Of a stretch of 48,520 nt of DNA, positions 34,262 through 43,186 are shown one piece after another. The DNA is from Anaerolineae bacterium. Lineage in GTDB: Bacteria; Chloroflexota; Anaerolineae; Anaerolineales; Villigracilaceae. How positions within the stretch are numbered: position 1 is the first letter of the stretch; every line of letters begins with the position of its first letter. The stretch lies in the NCBI GenBank assembly GCA_017303655.1, contig JAFLCE010000023.1, positions 1 through 48,520 on the forward strand, given 5' to 3'. The translations under genes were made by a program, and so were the position numbers. The notes under the pieces are model-generated. The model made no database searches. It was not told the DNA's origin and was given only the letters and a program-made list of their open reading frames with translations.

Positions 34262-36110
34262 CTCGCTCTCCTTGTTGCTTGCCATTGCCAGGCTTCAATT
34301 TGACTACTGCACTGGTTCCCAGGGCACGGCCTACCTCACGGACTGCCACTTTCATGGCGTTTTCCATCGTAGTTTCCTGCTGGATCTTCTGACTAATGGA
34401 GGTGATCAACTCTTCACGCTCTGCTCTCTTTTGCGCTTGTGCCAGCGAACGTGCATTTTGCAAGGCAATCGCAGTTTGATTCGCAATCGCTGTAAGGTAT
34501 TCCACATCTTCCGGGTGAATATCGCCAACGACATCATCTTGCATATCCAACACCCCAAGTAGTTTTTCACCTAACAAGATCGGAATGGCGATCTCCGCTT
34601 TTGTATCGGGTAGTAATGGGTTGGGCAGCCATTCAGGGTCTTGTGACGTATCCGACACAAAAACTGCAGCTTTGGTGCGTGCCACGCGCCCGACCAAGCC
34701 TTTCTCAAGGGAGAGGCTGTGTTTTTTATCCAACAGGGCTTTGCCACCTGTGCCAGTGGCGCCTGCCAATACAAGCGTCTGACCGCTGGCATCTAATAAA
34801 TAGATCTGCCCATGATAATAGTCATACGCCTTTTGTACCTGCTCCACCACTTCTGTCACTAGTTGTCTTTCATCCAAAATGTTTGAAAGGCGGCGGCTCA
34901 CTTCAGTGGCAGTGGCAAGTGCTTTCGTGCGGTCTGTAACGCGTTGTTCCAGTGTAAGGACCATGTCTCGTAAACGAGTGGTCATCAGGTTGAAACTAGT
35001 TGCTAGCACGCCAATTTCATCACCTCGGTTTACCTTAACTTCAACATCCAGACTTCCATGAGAAATATTATCTGCGGCTTTCGCAAGTTCGGTAATAGGT
35101 GTGGAAATTTGACGTGTGATGATAAAAGCAATGCCGCTGGCAACGATAATGGTAAGGAATGTAAAAATGAGGTTGGCTCGAAATAGAGCGTTGGATGACT
35201 CTAAGGCTTCAGTTTCGTCCTGTTCTGCCAGAACGGTGGCTTTTAATTCTGGAATCCAATGATATACACCAAGGACTGATGTGTTTCGGTAGTCATTGTA
35301 GGTTGCTCTGCCATTGGACTGTGTCTCAATAGCTTGGGCTGCCCCATCTGTTTGGATGTACGTTTTTCCGAGGATGATTTCTTGAAAGCGTAAATTGGTC
35401 AGCGCAGCAAAGTTTGCGTTAACCAGATACGTTTCACCAGTTTCTCCTAACCCTGCCCGCTCACTCATGATGCTATTCAAGGTCGAGAGATTTACGCGCC
35501 CGGCAAGAACGCCGATAATTTTTCCGTTTTGTCCTACCAGGGGTTGTGAAATGATAATAGAATAATTTGAAAAAGCAGGTTCATAGGTTGGCGGGTTGAT
35601 AAAGGATCCTTTGATCCCTTCTGTGAAGAAGTTCTGATTGCTGAAAATCTTGTTTTCCTGATTCTCTATTGTAGAGAGCAGAACAACCCCATTGGTATTC
35701 ATAATGAATATCTCGGTAAAGTATCCAGAAAGCCCTGTGTAGCGCTCCAAGTCGAACCTTAATTTCGACTTATCCAGAAATGCGTCGTTATTTTCTTCCT
35801 CTTCTTGATTAATGACTGCGGTCACTAGTCGAATGGATTGCTGATCTGCAAATACCAGTTCAAGGCTGGTTTGCAAAGTATCCAACCAGATTCGAATCTG
35901 ATTTTCCTTTAAGGTAGCGACAGATTCCAATTGGTCGAAGGCAGCATTCGTTAGACCTTGTGAACTGATATATGTTGAGATCGTTGTCGTGATCAACGCT
36001 GGGATAAGCACCAGTAATATGCTCGTTAAAAGCAGGCGGGTCTGCAGCGACATGGATTGCAATGCCGATGTAGTCTTGCCAGCCAGGGTTGGAGAGGAAT
36101 TTTTGCTCAT
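34254..36110 (-). CDS. dCACHE-HAMP-GAF membrane sensor without kinase domain
   Basis: The 618-residue protein has an N-terminal membrane helix (about 25-48), an extracytoplasmic double-CACHE domain (about 50-310, with FDQLESVATLKENQIRIWLD and GLSGYFTEIFIMNTNGVVLLST typical of CACHE), a second helix (about 318-338), a HAMP domain (about 340-392), a coiled coil, and a GAF domain (about 420-575) almost identical in pattern to that of the next gene. No output domain is present. CACHE domains bind amino acids and other small molecules outside the cell. The start at 36110 has GGAG. It is 8 nt overlapped by the next sensor, so the two are made together and may form mixed assemblies with the kinase. 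Confidence 0.9.
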   Translation of the reverse strand: MSKNSSPTLAGKTTSALQSMSLQTRLLLTSILLVLIPALITTTISTYISSQGLTNAAFDQLESVATLKENQIRIWLDTLQTSLELVFADQQSIRLVTAVINQEEEENNDAFLDKSKLRFDLERYTGLSGYFTEIFIMNTNGVVLLSTIENQENKIFSNQNFFTEGIKGSFINPPTYEPAFSNYSIIISQPLVGQNGKIIGVLAGRVNLSTLNSIMSERAGLGETGETYLVNANFAALTNLRFQEIILGKTYIQTDGAAQAIETQSNGRATYNDYRNTSVLGVYHWIPELKATVLAEQDETEALESSNALFRANLIFTFLTIIVASGIAFIITRQISTPITELAKAADNISHGSLDVEVKVNRGDEIGVLATSFNLMTTRLRDMVLTLEQRVTDRTKALATATEVSRRLSNILDERQLVTEVVEQVQKAYDYYHGQIYLLDASGQTLVLAGATGTGGKALLDKKHSLSLEKGLVGRVARTKAAVFVSDTSQDPEWLPNPLLPDTKAEIAIPILLGEKLLGVLDMQDDVVGDIHPEDVEYLTAIANQTAIALQNARSLAQAQKRAEREELITSISQKIQQETTMENAMKVAVREVGRALGTSAVVKLKPGNGKQQGERDV

Positions 36111-36239
36111 TTAATTCTCCGGAAACAAAATAAATAGATGTCTGATGCTTTATCTGATTTGAATAAATTTAGGTGGACGCGGTAGATGGCACAGGAAATC
36201 TTCTCGATACCCATGCCATTTACCATGTTGATAAGGAGG

Positions 36240-37229
36240 TTACGGTGTTGTAAATTCGTTCGTGTATACAGTGGATACATCGATGGGGGCGGAGATCAGC
36301 TCAAATTCAAGCAGAATGTCCTGGGTGTTTTCCCAAATACTTTCATTCATCGAGCCAAGCTGACCGTCACCATTGTTGATGAACGGGACCTGTGCCTGCA
36401 TGACCGCTTGCTGGTAGGCGAGATCAAGCGTTTCATCATATGTGGTGGCAAGCTGGGCAACGGCATCTGTATTTTCAATGGCATATTGATAGCCTTTGGT
36501 CGTCGCTTGAATAAAACGGCGAATCAGTTCGGGGTTGTTTTCTTTGAATTCTCCGTTCACGAAAATGGCATTGATATAGACGTCATATCCGTAATCTTTA
36601 TAGTAGATAAAATTCAAGTCGTCGCCATCCTGGCTGGACATCACTTGCTGATCGGTGGCGAACATGCCGCTCATGGCATCCATGTTACCGGCTTTGATTT
36701 CATTGGCGCCCTGGAAATCTTCGATCAATGCATAATTCATCGAAGAACGATCAAGACCGGTGCGGCTCATCAAAGCAAGGAAGGGAAGGTCATTGAAATT
36801 GCTGAGGTCAAGTGAATAGACGCCCACCGTTTTACCGGCAAGGTCTTCAGGGCTTGTGATGTTGTCGGACTTTAATGATGTGATGGCAAGTGGATTGTCC
36901 TTGAAGATCGTAGCCACTGCTACAAAGTCCTGTCCATTTGCACGGGCTGTGATGAGGCTATCGCCGCTTCCAATGCCAAACTGGGCATTTCCGCTGCTGA
37001 CTTCATCCAGTGGATTGGTTTCGGGTCCACCCGCATTCAGAACCACTTCGATGTTGGCATCTTTATAATAGCCTTGATCAATAGCAGCATAAAAACCGGC
37101 ATATTCCACACCGTGGAACCAGCTTAACTGCACGGTCACTTTGTCTGCTGGTCCAGCGGCAGTTCCACATGCTCCGAGTAACAGGGCAGCAATGACAAAA
37201 ACAAGAAAGAAACGAGTATTAGTTTTCAT
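36240..37229 (-). CDS. NMT1/ThiY-like substrate-binding lipoprotein
   Basis: The ATG at 37229 has AAGGA and opens a signal peptide with lipobox LLLGACGT; the longer frame from 37289 is rejected. The 329-residue product is a type II periplasmic-binding-protein fold of the NMT1/THI5 family: VTVQLSWFHGVEYAGFYAAIDQGYY at the front, FGIGSGDSLITARANG, DNITSPEDLAGKTVGV, and later a hinge with IFVNGEFKENNPELIRRF. Family members bind pyrimidine precursors of thiamine, riboflavin (RibY-type in Chloroflexota) or related compounds. No permease or ATPase gene accompanies it; instead it sits between a hybrid kinase (23 nt upstream gap) and the CACHE sensor. So it more likely presents a ligand to a sensor. 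Confidence 0.9.
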   Translation of the reverse strand: MKTNTRFFLVFVIAALLLGACGTAAGPADKVTVQLSWFHGVEYAGFYAAIDQGYYKDANIEVVLNAGGPETNPLDEVSSGNAQFGIGSGDSLITARANGQDFVAVATIFKDNPLAITSLKSDNITSPEDLAGKTVGVYSLDLSNFNDLPFLALMSRTGLDRSSMNYALIEDFQGANEIKAGNMDAMSGMFATDQQVMSSQDGDDLNFIYYKDYGYDVYINAIFVNGEFKENNPELIRRFIQATTKGYQYAIENTDAVAQLATTYDETLDLAYQQAVMQAQVPFINNGDGQLGSMNESIWENTQDILLEFELISAPIDVSTVYTNEFTTP

Positions 37230-37252
37230 AGATTTTCCTTTTTTGAATGAAC

Positions 37253-39589
37253 TTAATTTGACAATAATGGCAAGGTAATACTGAAGCAAGACCCCTTGCC
37301 GGTTTCACTTTCCACATTTACATAACCATTGTGTTCTGAAATGATCGACTTCACAATGGCAAGACCCAGCCCATTGCCTTCCACTTCGCTGGCTTTGCCG
37401 CTGCGGACCCGATAAAAACGATTGAAAATAAATGGCAGGTCCGCAGCAGGGATGCCATAACCGTTGTCTTCGATCTCAATGGTGATCTGACCGGGTTTCA
37501 TGCTGGTTTTGACGTTGATCTTGCCGCCTTGCGGTGTGTATTTGATGGCATTGCTGATCAGGTTTCGGAACACCTGGCGCAATTGAAGCGGATCTCCATT
37601 CACACGCACCGGCTCAGGAGAGTTTTGGGTATGCAGGGTTTGCAATTTCCCGTTTGCCTGCGGCACGAATTCATGTTCCATTTCTGCCAATAAAGTATTG
37701 ATGTTGATCGGTTCATATTTTTGTGAAGCTTCCAGGTCCAATTGCACGAGTGACATCATGTTCTGCACCAGTTCCCCCATGGTCTTGGAGGCATGTTGAA
37801 TGCGTTCAACAAATTCCTTCTGATTTTCGTTTAATGGACCTGCCTGGCTGAGCAGTTGGGTGTATCCGCCAATGGACGTGAGCGGATTCTTAAGGTCATG
37901 CGACGCCGTCGCAATGAACTCATTCTTGATCCGGTCCAGGTCTTTGAAGCGGCTGACATCGTGCAGAATGGCCAGCGTGCCGCCATCTTCAATTGGAGCA
38001 ATAAATGCCGTAAACGTACGCTGGTCGGGCCATACGATCTCGCCCGATTTCGACATGCCTGCAGCACGCGCATCGGAAATCATTCGGATAAAAGCTTCAT
38101 AGCCGGAATTTGCAGGCAGCGGCTGGTTTAATTTTGCAGGGAAATCGGTAAAGAGTTGTTCCCCGGCAGGATTAAGTAAATTAAGTTTGGTTTCATCGTC
38201 GAAAAGCAAGATCGCTTCAGAGGCGTGCCGTAGAATGGCAGCCAGTTTTTTCTTTTCTTGCATCACCACGGCATAGAGATTGGCATTCTCAATGGCGATC
38301 GCCGCCTGGCTTGCAATGGCTTGCAATAGCAATAAATGATCAGCCGTGAAATAAGCCTCTGATTCGTGGGTGAGTAAGATCAAGCCTAAAAGAGAATGCC
38401 TGCCAAAGATGGGTACTACCAGGGCAGAGCGGATGGTTGTAGTTGCATGGACCTGCCACAAGGGATCGTTAATCGCATCTTCGATGACAATACCTTGGTG
38501 AGTGGTTTGCACATGCTGTATCAACTTAAGCGGAGGTGTAAGGTCTTCGGTGATCACAGAGGAGCTCAAAGACACTTGATACTTCTCGCGCACTTCCTTC
38601 TCAGCTTCATCCAAGATATACATATTGCCTTGAGCGGCTCCCAGCGTTTCAACGGTGCGCTTGAGCAACACATCAGCAAGGTCTTTAATATCCAAGCGGG
38701 CGCTCAACTGCTTACCGATCTCTGGCAGAAGGTTCAGTTCACGGTTGCGGCGGCGTGTGGCGTCTTCGGCTTCTTTTACACGCAGCTTTGTACGGATGCG
38801 TGCCATCAGTTCATGGCGGTCGAAGGGCTTGGTCACATAATCATCTGCGCCAAGGTTTAAACCAGACTGCACGTCTGAAGGATCAAGGCGAGCGGCAGTC
38901 AGAATGATGACCGGGATATGGGCGACAGCCGGGTCTTCGCGGATTTCACGCAAGACTGTAAAGCCATCTTTATGGGGCATGTTCACGTCTAAGAGCACGA
39001 GGTCAGGCAGTTCATCGTGCACTTTGTTAAGCGCTTCCAACCCGTCGCGGGCGATCACCTGATCGTAGCCTTCATATTCAAGATAACGCGTTAATAAGGT
39101 GACGTTATCCATTACATCATCCGCCACGAGGATCTTGAATTTTCGTTTTGCCGCAATCTTCTTCCCCGTTGGGTGAGTGGAGAGTTTCATTTCTCCAATC
39201 GCAGTGGTGGCGATCTGACAGATCTTCTCAGGGCGAACCGGTTTGATGATGACTTCGTTTACCTTCAGGCGCTGCGCCGTCACCTTAAGACCAGGCACAT
39301 CGTATGCTGTGATCAAATAGGAATACGAAGGCTTGCCGCCTGGGTGGTTCTGCATTTTTTCGATCAATTCCAAACCGGTCATTTCCGGCATGATCATGTC
39401 AGTAAATAAAATATCCACCCCTTTGTCCTTCACCTTTTCGAGAGCATCTGAGCCGCTTACAGCCGAAACAACATCCACAGAAGGACCGATCTGAGCGAGG
39501 GCTCGCGCAAGGGTGGTTGCCGTATTGGGGTGGTCATCCACAACAAGGATCCGTACCATTTCCTGGGGTTGAGAGATTGGGGTATTCAT
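37253..39589 (-). CDS. Soluble hybrid kinase: REC-REC-GAF-PAS-HisKA-HATPase
   Basis: I start at ATG 39589 (MNTPISQPQ), giving 778 residues; the longer frame from 39727 adds a non-homologous stretch and would overlap the terminator. Two receiver domains lie first: D64 in ILFTDMIMPEMTG (about 10-130) and D201 in LVLLDVNMPHKDG (about 150-270). A GAF domain (about 300-445), a PAS domain (about 450-550), the HisKA helix with FIATASHDLKNPLTS (H565), and an HATPase domain with NLISNAIKYTPQGG, DNGYGI and GNGLGLAIVK follow. Receivers at the N-terminus followed by kinase is an inverted order relative to classical hybrids, suggesting that phosphorylation input controls the kinase. It is the first gene of the signalling operon. 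Confidence 0.93.
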   Translation of the reverse strand: MNTPISQPQEMVRILVVDDHPNTATTLARALAQIGPSVDVVSAVSGSDALEKVKDKGVDILFTDMIMPEMTGLELIEKMQNHPGGKPSYSYLITAYDVPGLKVTAQRLKVNEVIIKPVRPEKICQIATTAIGEMKLSTHPTGKKIAAKRKFKILVADDVMDNVTLLTRYLEYEGYDQVIARDGLEALNKVHDELPDLVLLDVNMPHKDGFTVLREIREDPAVAHIPVIILTAARLDPSDVQSGLNLGADDYVTKPFDRHELMARIRTKLRVKEAEDATRRRNRELNLLPEIGKQLSARLDIKDLADVLLKRTVETLGAAQGNMYILDEAEKEVREKYQVSLSSSVITEDLTPPLKLIQHVQTTHQGIVIEDAINDPLWQVHATTTIRSALVVPIFGRHSLLGLILLTHESEAYFTADHLLLLQAIASQAAIAIENANLYAVVMQEKKKLAAILRHASEAILLFDDETKLNLLNPAGEQLFTDFPAKLNQPLPANSGYEAFIRMISDARAAGMSKSGEIVWPDQRTFTAFIAPIEDGGTLAILHDVSRFKDLDRIKNEFIATASHDLKNPLTSIGGYTQLLSQAGPLNENQKEFVERIQHASKTMGELVQNMMSLVQLDLEASQKYEPININTLLAEMEHEFVPQANGKLQTLHTQNSPEPVRVNGDPLQLRQVFRNLISNAIKYTPQGGKINVKTSMKPGQITIEIEDNGYGIPAADLPFIFNRFYRVRSGKASEVEGNGLGLAIVKSIISEHNGYVNVESETGKGSCFSITLPLLSN

Positions 39590-39667
39590 CGAACCTATTT
39601 TCTCTCGAATCGCCGCTAGAAAAGATAGGTAGAAGAGGATGAAAGTTGGGAAAAGTTGGGAAACAAA

Positions 39668-39699
39668 AAACCGCCTCGGGCGCGGACCTGAAGCGGTTT
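39668..39699 (-). terminator. Terminator of the kinase/OmpR-like regulator operon
   Basis: AAACCGC (39668-39674) pairs with GCGGTTT (39693-39699), with further pairs inside (CTCGGG.. region). On the minus strand the stem is followed by TTTTTTGTTT, 41 nt after the response regulator stop. Confidence 0.85.
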
Positions 39700-39739
39700 C
39701 TATCCATTTAGTAGAGGTTTCCCCCAAGTCTTGGTCAAA

Positions 39740-40543
39740 CTAATAATCGGTCACGAGCCGGTAGCCCGTCCCGCGCACATTGAGCAAGTAGACTGGATTG
39801 CGGGCATCTTTTTCCATGATCTGCCGCAATTGGTGGATGTGCCACTTGGTGAGTTCCTGAGCTTCGCGCAGGTCGGTTTGATATCCCTGAGCCTCGGCTA
39901 CAAGGGTTTGAAAGTCCACAACGTTCGGAGCATGGCGTGCCAGTACGAGTAAATAATCGAAGGAAGTGGGCGGGGTGTTATGCGGCTCATCGTTGATCAT
40001 CACACGCCGGGCATACAGGTCGATCACAATTACGCCGCGTTTGAGATAGCGTTCTTTTTCGGTTGAAGCCGAGGTCGATGGGATATCTGGTTGCTTGCCT
40101 TCTTCCAGCCCTTTCAATTCATTTCGCAGGGATTCGATCTCAAGCAAGATTTCGCGTTTTCTTTTTTCGCGCTGACGTTCCAATAAGATCGCGCGGGTGC
40201 GTTCGATCATCACCTCGGGCTTGATCGGTTTGAGCATGTAATCGGTGGCACCATGCCGCAAGGCGTCGACAGCTGAATTGACATCTGGCTGGGCTGTAAA
40301 GAGAATGACAGGCAAGGTCGGGTAGTTGGCATGGATATGTTTAAGCGCTTCGAGCCCTTGCATGCCGGGCATGCGCAGGTCCGTCAGGATCATATCGAAC
40401 TCGGTGCTTTTTAAATAATCGAGACCCTGTTCTGCGCTTTCAGCTGTGGTCACTTCGAGTCCGGCATTCTGCAGAATACGCGCCATGGTCTTGCGCAAAG
40501 CAGGTTCATCATCGATGATGAGGATATGACCAGTAATTTTCAT
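39740..40543 (-). CDS. OmpR-like response regulator with a coiled-coil linker
   Basis: The 267-residue protein has a receiver domain (1-120) with D55 in MILTDLRMPG and K in YMLKPIKPEV, a charged coiled-coil linker (about 120-155, RQREKRKREILLEIESLRNELK), and a winged-helix DNA-binding domain (about 170-265), with FDYLLVLARHAPNVVDFQTL and ending YLLNVRGTGYRLV, typical of OmpR/PhoB proteins. The long linker is unusual for the family. Its start overlaps the upstream kinase stop by 4 nt. It most likely binds DNA when phosphorylated by that kinase. Confidence 0.93.
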   Translation of the reverse strand: MKITGHILIIDDEPALRKTMARILQNAGLEVTTAESAEQGLDYLKSTEFDMILTDLRMPGMQGLEALKHIHANYPTLPVILFTAQPDVNSAVDALRHGATDYMLKPIKPEVMIERTRAILLERQREKRKREILLEIESLRNELKGLEEGKQPDIPSTSASTEKERYLKRGVIVIDLYARRVMINDEPHNTPPTSFDYLLVLARHAPNVVDFQTLVAEAQGYQTDLREAQELTKWHIHQLRQIMEKDARNPVYLLNVRGTGYRLVTDY

Positions 40544-43134
40544 TCACCCTCTGAAGCGGCAGGCTGAATCGGCAGCCAGACCTTGAAGATCGCGCCACCC
40601 TGCGGATTATTCTCCGCGGCGATGCGCCCATTATGTTTGACGACAATATCATGTGAAATGGTCAGACCAATCCCTGTGCCGCGTTTTTTATTTGTAATGA
40701 ACGGGTCAAAGATGAATGGCAGAATAGATGGCGGAATGCCAAAGCCGGTATCAGTTACGGCGAGCAGCGCCTCTTTGGTTTCAGGCAGATAGACCGTTTG
40801 AGCAGTCAGAGTCCCGCCCGTGGGCATGGCTTCGACGGCATTCATCAGCAAGTTCAGTGCCACTTGGCGGATCTGGTCGGGCAATGCCTGCACGACCGGT
40901 AAATTGGGGTCGGGTAGAAATTCAAATGCCACTTCATACTTGCGCAGGTGGGTAGCGATGAGTGCATATACATCTTCAATGATGTTATTTAGATAAGTAG
41001 GTTGAAAATCTTCAGTTTGGGTGGGGCGGTAGGTGGTGCGCAGACGATCGATCATGCCAGCCATACGCTCCGATTCCGAAAGCACGATTTCCAGGTCGTT
41101 GCGACCTTGTTCCGAAATGCCTCTTTCTTCGCGCAAGAGGAAGAGTGCATTTTGAATAGCTTGCAAGGGATTGTTCAACTCATGCGAAACAGACGCAAGC
41201 AGACGTCCCATGATCGCCAGACGTTCATTTTGAACCAATTGATTGCGCATGGCTTTTTCTTGCTGCAAAGATTTTTGAAGGGTTTCGTACAAATCTGCTT
41301 TTTGCAAGGATGCGGCTAATTGATCTGCCACGATGATGATCAATTGAAGCTCACGTGGCGTGAAGTTCTTCGTCTCGGCTTGTTGAATATCGAGAATGCC
41401 CAATAACTGCTCGCCCGCCTTGATAGGCACTGCCATCTCAGAACGGATCTCTGGTCTGAGCGGATTTTTGATATGAAAGATCACCTGCTGAACATCATTC
41501 GTGAAGAAGGGCTCTTGCGTTTCGGCGACATGCCCAATGATCCCTGCACCTGCTTTGATATGATGGCTTAATTCTTTCAGGGTCTGACCCGTCTCACCGC
41601 TGCTGGCTTTGAGAATGAAGTCACCTGTTCTCGGGTCAATCAGATAGACCTGCACTAGGTGATACCCCAGATTCTTTTCCAATAAGTCTACGGCATCATC
41701 TAGCAATTCTTGGGCGTTGAGTGCCAGCAGTCCACGATTGATGCGGTACAAGGCGTTGGTCTCGCGCAAGGCTTGTTGTGTGCTTTCGAGCAGACGTGCG
41801 TTTTCAATTGCAATGGCAGCATTGATACCCAGGGTCCGCAGTAGATTTGTCTCACCTTGAGAGAAGGCGTGTGGTTGTTTACTTTGCACACTGATCGTGC
41901 CGAGCGTTTTTTCTCCGCTAATAATCGGCGTAACCATTAACGAACGGAACTGCACCGGGTCTCCCAATTGGATGAAGCGGCTGTCTGTTTGAACGTCAGT
42001 GACGTTGATCGTTTCTCCGCTGGCAATGGCTTGTCCGGCAATACCTTTTCCAAGCCGCATCTTGGCTTTGCCCGCCCAGACATCCGTGAACCCAACCACG
42101 GCTTCAGGGATGAGCAGATCATTCTCTGCATCCAAACTATGAATGACGGCTTGTTCGGCACCGGGGATGAGTTCTTTTGCGGAGGTGACGATCAACTCCA
42201 GCACGTTGTTAAGACCGATCCGCTCGGTTTCACTCAATGCCCGCGCAATGCGCGTCATCGTATCGGTTTCGCGCAGGCGCTTTTGCAGTTCGAAATCGCG
42301 TTGGGCATTCCATAAGGCCAGCGCGATCTGATCTCCGGCTTGCGAGGCGTTACCTACTTCTTCCTCTGTAAATTGATGCGATTCTTTATATGCGAGGATG
42401 ATGGCACCGATCTTGATCTTGCCAACGATAAGAGGAATTGCCGCCGCGGACTTAACTGGGAACTGGTTCGCGACATCAGCCGAAACGTGCGGTGAGTTTT
42501 GAAGATCTTCGGCAAGCAAAATACGCTCCGATTCAAGCGCAGAACGTGTTAGATTCTTTTTGTCTTTTGGAAAACGATGTTCCTGATAGGGGATTGATAA
42601 CCGCGCGGTAGTTGCAAGGGGAATGACCTCATCGGCTTCTTCATCCCAGCGCGAGATGTAGCAATCGTCTGCTTTGGTCAGGTCGGCAAGTTCGTGCGCC
42701 AACTGCTGGATGAGTGCATTGAAATCTTTGGATGTGATGATGGCATGAGTAATATTATTAAGTAGAGATAGGAAACGTTCACGCGAACGTAATTGCTGCT
42801 CGGCTTGAACGCGTTTTCTTTCACGTCCGCCTGCCGCACCAGAGACGGCTCCTGCCAGGATCAAGAAAAAGCTTGCAATGAGCCCACTCGTTGACGATCC
42901 GCCCGGCAGGCTGACCAGGAAGAAGGTTAAGAAAGAAGCGATGATCCCAGCCAGGATTCCCCCGTAGAAATCGAACAACCAACCCGCAGCGATAACCGGC
43001 AGCACACTCAAAATCCCCGCAAAGCCCTCAAGCGGCTCGCGGAACAAGCTGGCGGCAAGCAGGCATAGAATCGTCAGAGATGCAACGATCCCCCACTTCA
43101 CCAGAGGCGCTTGAGCGTTGACGTTCATGCTCAT
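40540..43134 (-). CDS. Membrane histidine kinase with three GAF domains
   Basis: The 864-residue kinase starts with four membrane helices (about 12-105, DUF4118/KdpD-like arrangement: PVIAAGWLFDFYGGILAGIIASFL). Three GAF domains follow (about 135-285, 300-455, 470-620), the first with CYISRWDEEADEV. HisKA has LLASVSHELNNPLQAIQ (H651) and the HATPase domain ends GTGIGLTISHDIV, the NtrB/HisKA-type of catalytic core. It is coupled to the OmpR-like regulator by a 4-nt overlap. The start (MSM at 43134) is preceded by GGAGTGC; either Met may be used. Signals are unknown. Confidence 0.93.
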   Translation of the reverse strand: MSMNVNAQAPLVKWGIVASLTILCLLAASLFREPLEGFAGILSVLPVIAAGWLFDFYGGILAGIIASFLTFFLVSLPGGSSTSGLIASFFLILAGAVSGAAGGRERKRVQAEQQLRSRERFLSLLNNITHAIITSKDFNALIQQLAHELADLTKADDCYISRWDEEADEVIPLATTARLSIPYQEHRFPKDKKNLTRSALESERILLAEDLQNSPHVSADVANQFPVKSAAAIPLIVGKIKIGAIILAYKESHQFTEEEVGNASQAGDQIALALWNAQRDFELQKRLRETDTMTRIARALSETERIGLNNVLELIVTSAKELIPGAEQAVIHSLDAENDLLIPEAVVGFTDVWAGKAKMRLGKGIAGQAIASGETINVTDVQTDSRFIQLGDPVQFRSLMVTPIISGEKTLGTISVQSKQPHAFSQGETNLLRTLGINAAIAIENARLLESTQQALRETNALYRINRGLLALNAQELLDDAVDLLEKNLGYHLVQVYLIDPRTGDFILKASSGETGQTLKELSHHIKAGAGIIGHVAETQEPFFTNDVQQVIFHIKNPLRPEIRSEMAVPIKAGEQLLGILDIQQAETKNFTPRELQLIIIVADQLAASLQKADLYETLQKSLQQEKAMRNQLVQNERLAIMGRLLASVSHELNNPLQAIQNALFLLREERGISEQGRNDLEIVLSESERMAGMIDRLRTTYRPTQTEDFQPTYLNNIIEDVYALIATHLRKYEVAFEFLPDPNLPVVQALPDQIRQVALNLLMNAVEAMPTGGTLTAQTVYLPETKEALLAVTDTGFGIPPSILPFIFDPFITNKKRGTGIGLTISHDIVVKHNGRIAAENNPQGGAIFKVWLPIQPAASEGE

Positions 43135-43186
43135 ATTTTAGCACTCCGGAGGTGGGGGATCGGGTTCGTAACAACCTTGTAAGGCG

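Noticed and set aside
36186-36815. Long plus-strand open frame of 209 codons opposite the binding-protein gene
   Set aside because: It runs antisense through a clear lipoprotein gene with signal peptide and family motifs; its translation is not protein-like in composition and it has no ribosome-binding site.
39590-39727. N-terminal extension of the hybrid kinase
   Set aside because: It would start in the A/T-poor gap next to the terminator stem and is not receiver-like; MNTPISQPQ is followed directly by the receiver fold.
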